Assembly (NCBI GenBank): GCA_965226805.1 | Contig: CBDDDW010000001.1 | Coordinates: forward strand, 1 to 64,000 | From: CBDDDW01 sp965226805 | GTDB taxonomy: Bacteria > Chloroflexota > Dehalococcoidia > Lucifugimonadales > JAGWBF01 | Direction of reading: 5' to 3' | DNA length: 64,000 nt | Part shown: positions 53,451 to 63,110 of the stretch, one piece after another | Layout of the letters: every line of letters begins with the position of its first letter | Position numbering within the stretch: the first letter of the stretch is position 1 | Program-made: the position numbers and the translations under genes | Notes under the pieces: generated by a model | Seen by the model: only the letters and a program-made list of their open reading frames with translations | Told to the model about the DNA's origin: nothing | The model's database searches: none

Positions 53451-54500
53451 CTACCCGCCGGTGGCGCCGCCGATGTCCCTGCGCTGAAACGCCCAGAGGG
53501 CCAGCCCGCCGAGGACTGCCATGTAAGTCATGAGCACCAGGAATGCGTGAAGCATGCCGGGGAAGTCACCGATAGGGGTACTAGTGAAGAACAGGCCGCT
53601 GAACTCGTCGCGTCCGTTCCCCATCATCCACGCGGTGATATTCCTTCCCAGCAGGTAGTCGGCCACATTCTGACCCCAATCAAACAGGTTGACCAGGAGC
53701 GCCACAAAGAGCAATTCGCTGAAGAAGTAACCGAATACCACGGTTATGCCCGCTATGGACGATGAGGTCACGACTGTGACGAGGCCTGCGAGGACAACAT
53801 AAGGCAACAGAGAAAACGCGGTCCTCCCGAGGGTGGTTGCTGCTTCGGTCCACTCCGCCTGCGGGACCGGCTCTTCCGATACAAGCGCCCCCACGATCGC
53901 GCTGCTGACAGCGGTGGTCGCTGCGATGATGGCCAGCACGGCCGCGGAGAAAAGGGCCACGAGCACCAGCTTAGAAGACAGGACCTGCCATCTCCCCGTC
54001 CCCCGAGCAAGCACCAAGCGCAACGTTCCCCAGCCGAACTCAGAGCCCACCATGGACGCCGCCATGGTCGCGAAGAGTAACACGCCCAACCCGTGGGTCA
54101 GATTAAGCCCATTGATCAAACTCCCCGGAAGGGTGATGCGGCGGAGCACGTCCATCCGGTCTCCCCTATCTCTCTCCAACGACCGCTCGCAGCTCCGCGT
54201 AAAATCTTCTGTGGCGGAGCGCATCTCCTGTGGAAGCTCTTCCGGGAAGGGTCCCGCTAAGACATCGCTGCAGGTCAACTCAACGTGTTGAAAACGAGAT
54301 TGGCCGCCGCCCTCGGACCCGACGGGGACGGTATAACTGAAAGCGCTACTGTCGCGAGTACTCGGGGGATAGGCGAAGTAGGTACCCCAGAGGGTCGCCT
54401 GTGTAAGGAACAGAAGAACCGCCAGCAATATCCAGGGCATCAAGCGCCGCTGGGTTTTGAACCATTCCCAACGTACAAGGCTCGCGAAATGCAAAATCAT
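53451..54500 (-). CDS. ABC-2 type transporter permease
   Basis: 349 residues: an N-terminal span (MPWILLAVLLFLTQATLWGTYFAYP cut to the span core), a roughly 90-residue external loop, then five spans (VLLFATMAASMVGSEFGWGT, LVLVALFSAAVLAIIAATTA, and others). The SEFGWGTLRLVLARG motif is typical of ABC-2 exporters. Its start overlaps the ATPase stop by four bases (54497-54500), so it is translated with it. Confidence 0.88.
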   Translation of the reverse strand: MILHFASLVRWEWFKTQRRLMPWILLAVLLFLTQATLWGTYFAYPPSTRDSSAFSYTVPVGSEGGGQSRFQHVELTCSDVLAGPFPEELPQEMRSATEDFTRSCERSLERDRGDRMDVLRRITLPGSLINGLNLTHGLGVLLFATMAASMVGSEFGWGTLRLVLARGTGRWQVLSSKLVLVALFSAAVLAIIAATTAVSSAIVGALVSEEPVPQAEWTEAATTLGRTAFSLLPYVVLAGLVTVVTSSSIAGITVVFGYFFSELLFVALLVNLFDWGQNVADYLLGRNITAWMMGNGRDEFSGLFFTSTPIGDFPGMLHAFLVLMTYMAVLGGLALWAFQRRDIGGATGG

Positions 54501-55429
54501 GGAGCGCTCTCCGGCGGCGAAGTGGTGTCCTCACGAGTGACCTCGAGGAAGTAGTCCTCCAGGGAACCTTGTAGCTGAGATAGCTCGCTGACGTGGACTC
54601 CCTGCTCGGAGAGGGCGGCCGTGATCTCCGCGGACCTTTCCGCAGGCGCGTTTACCGTGAGTCCTTTCCTTTCTGGGCTAACCCCCGAGACCCAGGTCAG
54701 CGAAGAGATGATCTCTGCCGCCTTGGCGTCGTCGGTCGTCCTGATTCGCATCGCTGTGCCCCGCCGGGCGAGCAGCTCTTTCACCCGTCCCTGGGCGATA
54801 AGTCTGCCCCTAGTGAGAATAGCCACGCTGTCGCACACCTCTTCCACCTCGTGAAGGAGGTGGCTCGACAGGAGCACTGTGTATCCGTCGGTGCCGAGCT
54901 TCCGCACTAGCTCCCGCACCTCTGCCATGCCCACCGGGTCCATCCCGTTGGTCGGCTCGTCGAGGATCAGCAGCTCCGGCCTGCCCAGCATCGCGTAGGC
55001 GAGGCCCAGCCGTTGCTTCATACCCAGCGAGTAGGTACGGAACGCGCTGTCAGCTCGCTCTGTGAGGCCGACCATGTCCAGCAGCCGGCCGATCTCATCA
55101 GGGCTGCCACGGTGGCTGATGCCCTGGAAGTAACGCAGATTCGCGCGGCCCGTCAGGTGAGGATACAAGGTTGGCGACTCCACTATCGCGCCGACGCGGC
55201 GTAGCGCCTCGCCCGATCCCGCCGACTCTATGCCGAACAGGCGAAAGGACCCGGCTGTCGGCCTAACCAGCCCAAGCACCATACCCATTGTCGTAGTCTT
55301 TCCTGAGCCGTTGGGTCCGAGAAGTCCGAACACCTGACCGCGGGGGACCTGCAGCGAAAGGCTGTCGACGGCCAGGACAGGGCCGAAGCGCTTGGTCAGC
55401 CCGCGGGTCTCGATAACGAGGTCGTCCAT
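54497..55429 (-). CDS. ABC transporter ATP-binding protein (DrrA/NatA-like)
   Basis: 310 residues from ATG 55429; an upstream TTG 55435 overlaps the previous stop. Walker A GPNGSGKTTT, Q-loop region, signature YSLGMKQRLGLA, Walker B LLILDEPTNGMDP and switch His in LLSSHLLHEVEE. The C-terminal 80 residues (VSPERKGLTVNAPAERSAEI) form the regulatory tail of export ATPases. With the permease it forms an ABC-2 exporter; substrate unknown. Confidence 0.93.
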   Translation of the reverse strand: MDDLVIETRGLTKRFGPVLAVDSLSLQVPRGQVFGLLGPNGSGKTTTMGMVLGLVRPTAGSFRLFGIESAGSGEALRRVGAIVESPTLYPHLTGRANLRYFQGISHRGSPDEIGRLLDMVGLTERADSAFRTYSLGMKQRLGLAYAMLGRPELLILDEPTNGMDPVGMAEVRELVRKLGTDGYTVLLSSHLLHEVEEVCDSVAILTRGRLIAQGRVKELLARRGTAMRIRTTDDAKAAEIISSLTWVSGVSPERKGLTVNAPAERSAEITAALSEQGVHVSELSQLQGSLEDYFLEVTREDTTSPPESAP

Positions 55430-55431
55430 TC

Positions 55432-55665
55432 TCAATTATCTCCATGTAGCTGTTCTTGTTCCCCGGGCGGGACCCACGGCAGAAGCTCTAAGTGTGAGGG
55501 AGCAATCTGAGCAGTGAATCCTCCCACGTGTCCGTAACTGCCGCCGTACTCAAACGTTCCCTTGATTCGGAGTTTACCATAGCGTTCGAGGGGCCCGATC
55601 AACTCCTGCCGGTAGAGCTGTTCGTAAACCTCTCCTGGTATTGCGTTGTTCTCGATCCAAATCAC
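55432..55665 (-). pseudogene. C-terminal fragment of a hypothetical protein upstream of the ABC exporter
   Basis: 77 residues from GTG 55665. The coding-like sequence continues upstream (EGHLWPQGN before the GTG) to a stop, and the IS256 end lies 115 bases away, suggesting that the N-terminal part was lost. Contains GKLRIKGTFEYGGSYGHVGG. Its stop sits 2 bases before the ATPase start, so it was the first gene of that operon. Family not recognised; it may still be translated. Confidence 0.5.
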
Positions 55666-55780
55666 GTTGCCCTGGGGCCACAGATGCCCCTCGGCACGTC
55701 ACGTATACTCCAACTTCTCACTCAAGACAGTAGTTTCGAAGCCCTGAAAATAGAATCCCTCCAGCAGAATGTCTAGTAGA

Positions 55781-57136
55781 GTCCCAGGAAGTGGTGTAAC
55801 AAGAGTAGAGGGTCTGGATGAAGAGAGACCACCACGTCATCCTTAGCGGGCAAAGACGAGCCTGAGAAAGGAGGACAACGGTGGTCAAGGAAAGGATGGA
55901 CCTGCTTGAGCTAATGCGCAAGAGGGGAGTCGACGGTGACGTGGACTTTCTACGAGAGGCACTGAGAGTGCTGGTCGAGGAGATCATGGAGGCTGATGTG
56001 TCATCGAGGACCGGTGCTGGGTATGGAGAACGCAACCCTGAGCGGGTGACCCAGCGCAACGGGTACCGGTCTCGAGCATGGGACACTCGCGTAGGGACCA
56101 TGGAGTTGCAGATACCCAAGCTGAGGGAGGGGAGCTACTTTCCGAGCCTGCTGGAGCCACGGCGTCGCAGCGAGCGAGCTCTGCTGGCGGTGATCCAGCA
56201 GGCGTATGTGGAGGGTGTATCGACGAGGCGAGTGGATGATCTGGTCAAGGCTCTTGGGTGCGAGGGTATCTCAAAGAGCCAAGTGTCGCGTATCTGCCAG
56301 GAGCTGGACGGGGTGGTGGAGAGCTTCCTGGGTCGGCCGCTGGACGGCGGATCATATCCCTACCTGTGGCTGGACGCACTAACCCAGAAGGTCAGAGAGG
56401 CCGGTAGGATAGTCAACGTCAGCGTGGTGGTGGCGACGGCGGTCAATAGCGAGGGCAAGCGTGAGATCGTTGGGATGGACGTGGGTACCAGTGAAGACGG
56501 CGCCTTCTGGTTAGCCTTCCTGCGCTCACTGGTCGCCAGGGGCCTCGGCGGGGTGGAACTGGTGGTATCGGACGCTCATCAGGGACTCAGGGATGCCATC
56601 GCAACTGTCTTCGGTGGGGCCAGTTGGCAGCGGTGCCGCACCCACTTCATGACCAACCTGCTCACTCGGGTCCCCAGGAGCGCTCAGCCCTGGGTGGCCA
56701 CCATGGTACGCACCATCTACCAGCAGCCGTCCCCTCAGGAAGTGCATGCCCAACTCGAGCGGGTGATTGCTCAGCTCCAGGACCCGTTCCCACAGGTCGC
56801 CTCTCGACTGGACGAGGCTGGACCCGACGTCCTGGCCTTCTCCAGCTTCCCACTCGCCCACTGGAAGAAGATCTGGTCCAACAACCCCCTGGAGCGTCTC
56901 AACAAGGAGATACGGCGCCGCACCGATGTGGTGGGCATCTTCCCTAACCGCCCAGCTGTCCGTCGCATGGTCGGCGCCGTCCTAGCTGAGCAGCACGACG
57001 AGTGGGCCGTCGGCCGTCGATACATGACACAGGAGGTAACCACCTCCAACGAAGCTCTACCCAGAGCCGAACTCGCAGAGGCAGCGGCCTAGACAATATC
57101 AACCGGATGACGTACTCTTACACCACTCTATGGGAC
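55781..57136 (+). mobile_element. IS256-family insertion sequence (about 1356 bp)
   Basis: Terminal inverted repeats: left GTCCCAGGAAGTGGTGTAA, right complement GTCCCATAGAGTGGTGTAA (16 of 19 identical). One intact transposase lies inside. The flanks (TCTAGTAGA left, GTGACCCAA right) share no 8-9 bp duplication, so the element either recombined after insertion or its original neighbours are gone. Confidence 0.82.
55881..57092 (+). CDS. IS256-family (mutator-type) transposase
   Basis: 403 residues from GTG 55881 (AAGGAGG upstream). N-terminal zinc-like/HTH region (ERNPERVTQRNGYRSRAWDT), DDE residues: Asp in YLWLDALTQKV, Asp in VVSDAHQGLRDA, Glu in NNPLERLNKEIRRRT; FGGASWQRCRTHFMTNLL is the family hallmark. 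Intact. Confidence 0.95.
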   Translation: MVKERMDLLELMRKRGVDGDVDFLREALRVLVEEIMEADVSSRTGAGYGERNPERVTQRNGYRSRAWDTRVGTMELQIPKLREGSYFPSLLEPRRRSERALLAVIQQAYVEGVSTRRVDDLVKALGCEGISKSQVSRICQELDGVVESFLGRPLDGGSYPYLWLDALTQKVREAGRIVNVSVVVATAVNSEGKREIVGMDVGTSEDGAFWLAFLRSLVARGLGGVELVVSDAHQGLRDAIATVFGGASWQRCRTHFMTNLLTRVPRSAQPWVATMVRTIYQQPSPQEVHAQLERVIAQLQDPFPQVASRLDEAGPDVLAFSSFPLAHWKKIWSNNPLERLNKEIRRRTDVVGIFPNRPAVRRMVGAVLAEQHDEWAVGRRYMTQEVTTSNEALPRAELAEAAA

Positions 57137-57385
57137 GTGACCCAACCTCTCCTTCCCAGCTTCCATGAACCCCTTCGTCCAGGCGTAGTAGGAGTGGGGT
57201 TTGATTCCTTCCCGTCGGCACAGGTCATTAACGGTAGTCTCCCGTCTGAACCCCTCCAAGACGATGCGGATCTTCTCTTCAGGGGTATACTTACGGCGGG
57301 TCGCTGCACGGACCTGACGCACGAAGCTTCGTGTCTCCTGGCTTCGCTCCTCAGCTTGGCTGGCCTGATCCTCTACCTGGGTCAT
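57128..57385 (-). pseudogene. IS3-family OrfA, truncated by the IS256 element
   Basis: From ATG 57385 (AAAGGAG upstream) an HTH_Tnp_1-type protein: RRKYTPEEKIRIVLEGFRRE and VNDLCRREGIKPHSYYAWTK. After AGKERLG the frame runs into the IS256 end and stops at 57128-57130. The rest of orfA and all of orfB are absent on the far side of the IS256 element. Confidence 0.8.
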
Positions 57386-57458
57386 CAATGACTCCTTTCA
57401 CTTAGGGTTAATCTACCCCTCTGAAGGAGCCTCTACCACCCCCAACCTCTTCGGTTTT

Positions 57459-57845
57459 CTAGGCCTCAATAGTGTCCAATTGCGCTGACACCCTACAAAC
57501 ATCGGCAAATACCCAGGTAAAAGCGCAACTCTTACAACTGTAGGTCATGCCGATTGCTGCGCCTATTACGGGTAGCAATAGGGTGAAGATTAATCCAACG
57601 GCTATGAAGACCACTCCAATTGGCCAAAACAGGGCTGTCACTATAGCACCGATAATGACCACGAATAGAAGCCAACAGCCAATCATCGTGGCCCCAGCAA
57701 GGGCACCAAAGCACCCTCCGGCGGGGGGTGTCACTGTGCCATCTCCGCACCGGGGACAGGGCATCCATTCGTTCTGCTCTAATGTGCGCCCATCGATATG
57801 GTCAAGGAAGGCGTCTGAAACTTTGGGTAGCTTCAGCAAACTCAA
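57459..57845 (-). CDS. Zinc-ribbon membrane protein, hypothetical
   Basis: 128 residues. Two CxxC knuckles (CPRCGDGT near 30 and CKSCAFTW near 105) bracket two or three hydrophobic spans (ATMIGCWLLFVVIIGAIVTA, VVFIAVGLIFTLLLPVIGAA), so the two halves of a zinc ribbon may meet on the cytosolic face. TTG 57845 is the apparent start, weakly supported. Function unknown. Confidence 0.7.
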   Translation of the reverse strand: MSLLKLPKVSDAFLDHIDGRTLEQNEWMPCPRCGDGTVTPPAGGCFGALAGATMIGCWLLFVVIIGAIVTALFWPIGVVFIAVGLIFTLLLPVIGAAIGMTYSCKSCAFTWVFADVCRVSAQLDTIEA

Positions 57846-57937
57846 GTGAGGTCACTCTACGTCGTTAGTCAGCTCGTGCGAACGCCTTCGAACGAGGGCT
57901 ATCGGAAGGCCGTCTAAATCCAGTCGCGATGCCCCTG

Positions 57938-59067
57938 CTATTTAATCAGGCGGTACAGCTTTCCGGCGCGCAGGTAATCTTGCGGCGCACCCCTTCTTCC
58001 AGGCTCCCCAGGTTCTCTTCCAGCAGTTTAAGGGAGTCGGGCCAGATGCCATCCGGATGAGGATAATCCGAGCCCCACAGGATGTTGTCCTCCCCCACCA
58101 GGTGGACCACGTCTGCCACGGTTGTCTCGTGCTGGAAGGTCGTATAGCCTTGTCGGTGCCAGTATTCGCTGGGTTTCAAGGAGAAGTTCAGGTACTCGAA
58201 GAAATCGACGTACTCTTCGTCCATCCGGCCCAACACGTATGGTATCCAACTGGCGCCGCATTCCCCGAGGACGAACTTGAACCCGGGATGTCGCTCAAGG
58301 GCGCCGGAGAAGATAATGCTGGGGAGGTACTCAGCGCCGGCCAGCTGGAACAGCGTCAGGAAGGTCGCTTTATATTGAGTGTCATACTCCTTGGCCATCG
58401 CTTCGTCAGACGGCTGCCTAACCGTCGGCCCAGTGGAGTGGAAGGAGATCGGCATTGCACACTCGTCGGCTACGGCCCACAGTGGGTCCCAGTCGCCGTG
58501 CCATAACGGTTTCGCCGCCGTAGACACCGCGAAGTCGGCACCTCTGAGGCCCAGCTTCGCAGCGCGGCGAAGCTCACTGGTTGCCACTTCTGGGTCATCG
58601 TTGGGAAGGCAGGCGAGAAGGGCGAATCGGTCCGGGTTGGACTTGGTGAACTCTGCCGCCCACGTGTTGTAGATCTCGTATACGACCCTAAGGAGCTCGC
58701 GGTCCTCCAGGAAACGGTTGACCGCCAGGACACCGTAGATCACCTCGGCGTCTACTCCGTCTATCTCCTGGTCCTTTATGCGCAGCTCCGGAGTGGTCGG
58801 GTGAGCCCGGCCGTCGAAAAAGCCGACCTCGTACATCCGGTCTATGTGCTTGGAAATCCCGGGCTTGGGCGCCTGTGTGTTGGCGAGGCTGCCCATCGGA
58901 AGGCTGGCGAGGTCTCTCCCCTCCGCGTACCATTTAGGGCCCTCACTTGTGTCGACTATCTGAGGCACCTGCTCCTTCCACTTGGCGGGCGCGTTTGAGA
59001 CAAAAAGGTCGTGGGGCAGCCACTTTAGGTCGATGTGTCCGTCTCCCGAGATTATCCTGTATTCCAT
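57938..59067 (-). CDS. Amidohydrolase-2 family hydrolase (C-terminal frameshift likely)
   Basis: 373 residues as read from ATG 59067 to a stop at 57946. Motifs: SGDGHIDLKWLP at the start, MPISFHSTGP, IFSGALERHPGFKFVLGECG, WGSDYPHPDGIWPDS. The read ends KITCAPESCTA, but the next frame gives AGKLYRLIK and a stop at 57938-57940, the usual family ending (N-A-x-x-L-Y). About four bases seem missing at about 57970. Only the tail is affected, so activity may persist. Divergent from the superoxide dismutase gene. Confidence 0.85.
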
Positions 59068-59406
59068 TTTTCGGTCCCCCTGAATATCTAAGTTACACCG
59101 GGCTAATTTCCCTGGCGGTCAGCATACGACCAGCAGGTTGTAATTCATTGACGGGGCGCTCCTGTGAGGATTGCGAAAGTATTAGCAGCGGATAGTATAT
59201 CATTACGCAGGAATATTGCCCAGAATCTGTCATTCTGGCGGCCAACGTAGGCCGGGGTGAGGGCAGTGCCAATGTCCCGTGCCCTGAAGGTAGGGACCTC
59301 GCCCGATGCCCGAGTCGGAGTCCGAGCGGATCGGCTGTTGCGGTGGCTGGGGCAAAGGGCTAAAATGTCATCTATCAAACTCACATGAAGGAAGGAAGGG
59401 AAACCA
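59068..59406. other. Divergent region upstream of the nickel superoxide dismutase
   Basis: About 340 bases holding the promoters of the minus-strand amidohydrolase and of sodN. A strong ribosome site (AAGGAAGGAAGGG) precedes sodN. A Nur-type nickel operator cannot be assigned by eye. No gene seen. Confidence 0.5.
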
Positions 59407-59898
59407 ATGCTGAGTAAACTGTTCAAAGTCGTGAACTTGGTCTTTCCGGCCCGGGTGGCCCATGCCCACTGTGATATTCCCTGTGGTATATACGACCCTA
59501 TCTCCGCGAAGATAGCGGCCCAAACGGTATTGAAAATGATAGCACGGATCAAGGCCATGGAGAGACCCGCAGCCGACGGTGGGCAAGAGGGGTTTGCCAC
59601 CTATGCCAACACATTGGGCCGGTATATCAGGGTGAAAGAGGAGCACGCAGAAATCTGCAAGAAAGAATTGGATATCCTCTGGCACGACTATTTCAGGCCG
59701 GACCACCTGGAGAAATACCCCGATCTCCACAACGTCGTCTGGCAGGCCAACAAGCTGGCCTCAAAGAACAAGCAGTCCGTGGACGAGGACGCGGCCAGAC
59801 AGCTAGTGGCAACGGTGGACAAAGTGGCCGAGATCTTCTGGGCCACAAAGAACGTTACCTATAAGGATGAGGTGGCCGACGTCCGGTACGGGACGTAA
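59407..59898 (+). CDS. sodN: Nickel superoxide dismutase precursor
   Basis: 163 residues. A 20-residue leader (ending RVAHA) is followed by the nickel hook H-C-D-x-P-C-G-x-Y-D-P at residues 21-31; removal of the leader would expose His1, Cys2 and Cys6 as nickel ligands. The rest is the four-helix bundle (AAQTVLKMIARIKAME, YIRVKEEHAEICKKELDILW). The enzyme disproportionates superoxide in the cytosol. The maturation protease gene follows 117 bases later. Confidence 0.95.
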   Translation: MLSKLFKVVNLVFPARVAHAHCDIPCGIYDPISAKIAAQTVLKMIARIKAMERPAADGGQEGFATYANTLGRYIRVKEEHAEICKKELDILWHDYFRPDHLEKYPDLHNVVWQANKLASKNKQSVDEDAARQLVATVDKVAEIFWATKNVTYKDEVADVRYGT

Positions 59899-60015
59899 AG
59901 GGCTGCCGATTCCCGATAAAAGTTCCCACGTCCGCTCGGATCGGCCCGGAACGGAAAGACGGGACTAACCGCGGGCCTCGCGTCAGGCCGGGGCCCGACT
60001 ATTCCAACGGCAGGT

Positions 60016-60645
60016 ATGCCCCTGAGATTCGAGGGAATATCTATCCCGAAAGGGTCCGGGCGCATACCTGGCTGGGGAGGGCGTTTCCTGGAAGCGGTCC
60101 TTAGGTTCTCTCCGGTGTATAAGCTGGCGAATCTCCTCACCGCGGTGCGCTTCGTCGTGCACGGAAATAGCATGCAGCCGGCCCTTGACGAAGACCAATA
60201 CATCATGGTCAGCAGGATGGCCTACCGGTGGCAAGGGCCCTCTCGCGGCGACGTGGTGGTGTTGCGGCATCCTGAGCGGTGGAACCGGAATTACATCAAG
60301 CGCGTTGTTGGCCTTCCCGGCGAGAGGGTCCAGGTCCAGGGCGAGGCCGTTTACATAAACGGCCAGCTACTGCCGGAGCCTTATCTGAATGGGAGCGGCG
60401 TCAGGGAGCAACCCCGTGGCGTGGGCGGCTCCGTCAACGATGCTGCTTTTGAAAGGACCCCAGATCCCGGGAACGATCAGGTAACCGATTGGCTCCTAGG
60501 CGATGACCGATATTTCGTCATGGGAGACAACCGCGCCGACAGCGACGACAGCCGCGGGCTCGGCCCTGTGCGCCGGGAGTTGATCATAGGCAAGGCCTGG
60601 ATCCGCTACTGGCCTAAGAGCGCTTGGGGAATTATTCGGACCTGA
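60016..60645 (+). CDS. sodX: S26-family protease, probable NiSOD maturation peptidase
   Basis: 209 residues with signal-peptidase I boxes: Ser nucleophile in VHGNSMQPAL (about 53), Lys general base in NYIKRVVGLPGE (about 96), and GDNRADSDDSRGLGPV. An N-terminal membrane anchor is weak or absent. Its position directly after sodN, the normal arrangement of sodN-sodX, makes cleavage of the SodN leader its likely job; a general signal peptidase is the alternative. It is longer than the usual SodX because of an insert (about 118-150) before the GDNR box. The third amidase starts 12 bases after. Confidence 0.85.
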   Translation: MPLRFEGISIPKGSGRIPGWGGRFLEAVLRFSPVYKLANLLTAVRFVVHGNSMQPALDEDQYIMVSRMAYRWQGPSRGDVVVLRHPERWNRNYIKRVVGLPGERVQVQGEAVYINGQLLPEPYLNGSGVREQPRGVGGSVNDAAFERTPDPGNDQVTDWLLGDDRYFVMGDNRADSDDSRGLGPVRRELIIGKAWIRYWPKSAWGIIRT

Positions 60646-60657
60646 GAGGGTGACCAC

Positions 60658-62079
60658 GTGGAGAGATCAGACATCCCATTCCTGTCGGCCTCGGAGCTAT
60701 CGCGACTCATCCAGAAGAAGGAGATCTCTCCCGTGGAGGCCGTGGAGGCCTACCTTGAGCGCATAGACCGGGTGGATGGAAAGCTGAACTCCTACATTAC
60801 CCTGCTCCGGGAAGAGGCACTGGCGGACGCGAGGCAGGCGGAGGAGGAGATAGCTAGAGGCGAATCTCGAGGGCCGATGCACGGAGTCCCGGTGGGCGTG
60901 AAGGACCAGTTTTTCACCAGGGGTATCCGCACTACCGCCGGGTCCACGATCCTGGCCGACTATGTCCCCGATGAGGATGCCACGGTCATATCCAACCTGA
61001 AGAAGGCCGGAGTTATTCTGCTGGGCAAGCTGAACATGAGCGAGTTCGCCGCGGGCGACACAATCCGGCATCCGTACGGGATTCCCCACAATCCTTGGGA
61101 TCTGACCAGGTACCCCGGAGGCTCCAGCACAGGTTCCGCGGCGGCCACCTCCGCTTCTCTCTGCGCTACATCCCTCGGCGAGGATACGGGTGGGTCCATC
61201 AGGGGCCCCGCCTGCTACTGCAACCTGGTCGGCCTCAGGCCCAGCTACGGTAGGGTCAGTCGGCATGGGATAGTGGGCGCCGTATGGTCCATGGATACCG
61301 TCGGGCCCATATCCAGGACAGTCGAAGACTGTGCCATGACCCTCGGGGCGATAGCTGGCTACGACCCCAAAGACCCATACACCTGGAACACCCCCGTTCC
61401 GGATTACGTTGACGAGCTGGACGGAAATATCAGCGGCGTGAGGGTGGGAGTAATCAAAGAGAGGGTGTATGTGGATGGAATAGAGCCTGATATCAAGGAG
61501 GGTGTCGTACGGGCTATCGCCGTGCTGGGCGAGCTGGGAGCATCGGTGGAGGAGGTCTCGCTGCCTTTGACCGTCTACAGCTCCTTTATATTTGCCCCAA
61601 TCAGCTTCGCCGAGCTTGGGGTCGTTCACCATCGCTGGATCAGAGAGAGACTGAGGGACTACGACTCCGGTTTCCAGAAGGCGCTGCAGGTAGACAGCAT
61701 CATTCCGGCGCAGGCGTATGTCAAGGGCCAGAAGCTGAGGGCTATCTTACGGGAGCAGGTCCTGGACGCGCTGCGAAGTGTAGATGTGCTGGTACTCCCC
61801 ACGTCCTCCATCCCCGCCTGGGAGATACCCACCAGCGGCGAAATCTCAAGCAAGGAGCAAGTCAGGGCACTCCACTTTGGCCGCAGGAGCTGGACGGCTC
61901 CGGCCAACCTCGCGGGAGTTCCCGCCATCTCAGTGCCGTGCGGATTCACTACAGACGATCCCCCGCTGCCATTCGGCCTTCAGATTATGGGCAGGCCCTT
62001 CGAGGACGGCACGGTGATGAAGGTGGCCCATGCCTACGAGCAGAGCACCGAGTGGCATACCATGAGGCCGCCGGTCTAG
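60658..62079 (+). CDS. Amidase signature family hydrolase, paralog 3
   Basis: 473 residues from GTG 60658. Triad: Lys82 in VGVKDQFF, cis-Ser at 156-157 in GGSSTGSA, nucleophile Ser180 in DTGGSIRG. Closely resembles paralog 1 (SELSRLIQ, AGYDPKDPYTWNTPVPDY) and paralog 2. It may be co-transcribed with the sodN-sodX pair, an unexpected pairing. Substrate unknown. Confidence 0.9.
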   Translation: MERSDIPFLSASELSRLIQKKEISPVEAVEAYLERIDRVDGKLNSYITLLREEALADARQAEEEIARGESRGPMHGVPVGVKDQFFTRGIRTTAGSTILADYVPDEDATVISNLKKAGVILLGKLNMSEFAAGDTIRHPYGIPHNPWDLTRYPGGSSTGSAAATSASLCATSLGEDTGGSIRGPACYCNLVGLRPSYGRVSRHGIVGAVWSMDTVGPISRTVEDCAMTLGAIAGYDPKDPYTWNTPVPDYVDELDGNISGVRVGVIKERVYVDGIEPDIKEGVVRAIAVLGELGASVEEVSLPLTVYSSFIFAPISFAELGVVHHRWIRERLRDYDSGFQKALQVDSIIPAQAYVKGQKLRAILREQVLDALRSVDVLVLPTSSIPAWEIPTSGEISSKEQVRALHFGRRSWTAPANLAGVPAISVPCGFTTDDPPLPFGLQIMGRPFEDGTVMKVAHAYEQSTEWHTMRPPV

Positions 62080-62094
62080 CGCCCAGTCTGGGAT

Positions 62095-63110
62095 TCAGAC
62101 AAGCGAGCCGTGTAGCGCCAGCGTGGCGACCAACGCTCGGGTAACGGCGCCCATGAACTCGTAGTCAAGGGTCTCGAGCTGATCGCCGGGCGTGTGGTAA
62201 TTGGGGTTGCGGTAGTCGGCGGTGTCCGTAATCATAATGGCGGGGATGCCGGCTGCCCAGAAGGGGGCATGATCACTCCGAAATATGTCCGCGAGTATTG
62301 GGAGGTCGAGCTCTAGGGGTATCACCTCCAAGTCTGCTACATATTCACGAGCGGCGCTGGAGAATCTCCTCCCGAGGTCTTTTCCAGGACCCATCGCGAC
62401 TGTGGCGATAAAGTCTCCACGGAAGTCGCGTTGACGCAACCTATCATAGACTGTGGGAAGAACGAACTGGAAGCCAGGAGGGTGGCTCTGGCTCCCAGGC
62501 CCGGAGGTATAGCCGACCATCTCCAGGTTGTACAGACCTTCCCAGCGCTTGGCTCTTGCTGTCCCGGCGTAGGCCGAGCTGCCCACCAGGCCCGCTCCCT
62601 CGGGCTGCACCTCCTCCATGTCGAAGGCCACGAACTCGAGGCTCCTTTGGAGCCGCACATTGCCCAGGACGCGGGCGCACTCCAGGAGGACCGCCACACC
62701 ACTGGCGTTATCGTCGGCCCCCGGCGACCCCGCTACCGTGTCATAATGGGCCGAGACCGCCACCGGGCGCATTCCGTCCGGGTCGGACCCGGGTCGGTAT
62801 GCGGCCACGTTGATTCCACGGCGGCCCGCTAGGTCGAAACTGTGGTGTCGGTAGTCAAGCCGCACTCTTTCAACGAAGCTGTTACGTACTTCATGGCAGA
62901 AGTATGCCGGTCCGGGCTGTAAAGCGCTTGGCGGTCGCCCGTGGAGGACAGGCGGAATACGTGGCCTTCAAGCCTCTCCACGTCCACCTGTCGCACCAGG
63001 GAGGAAACCTGATCGGCTGACAATTGCGTCTCCTCGATAGCCGTGTGGCCGTGTGTACAGGATGATACCAGAAAGAGTAGAGTGTCCCAAGGGATGAGTG
63101 ACGTGGACAC
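62095..63110 (-). CDS. M28 family metallopeptidase lipoprotein (frameshifted)
   Basis: Two overlapping frames make one gene. The 5' part (63110 to about 62880) has a lipobox-like LLFLVSSCTHG and HVFRLSSTGDRQALYSPDRH; the 3' part (from about 62880 to 62095) continues ERVRLDYRHHSFDLAGRRGI and carries the zinc ligands: SAHYDTVAGSPGADDNASGV, DMEEVQPEGAGLVGSS and NPNYHTPGD. One base is missing or extra near 62880 (GCTTCGTTGAAAGAG). Corrected length is about 338 residues. It would act outside the membrane as an aminopeptidase; the other M28 gene in this window has a PA insert, this one does not. Confidence 0.8.
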
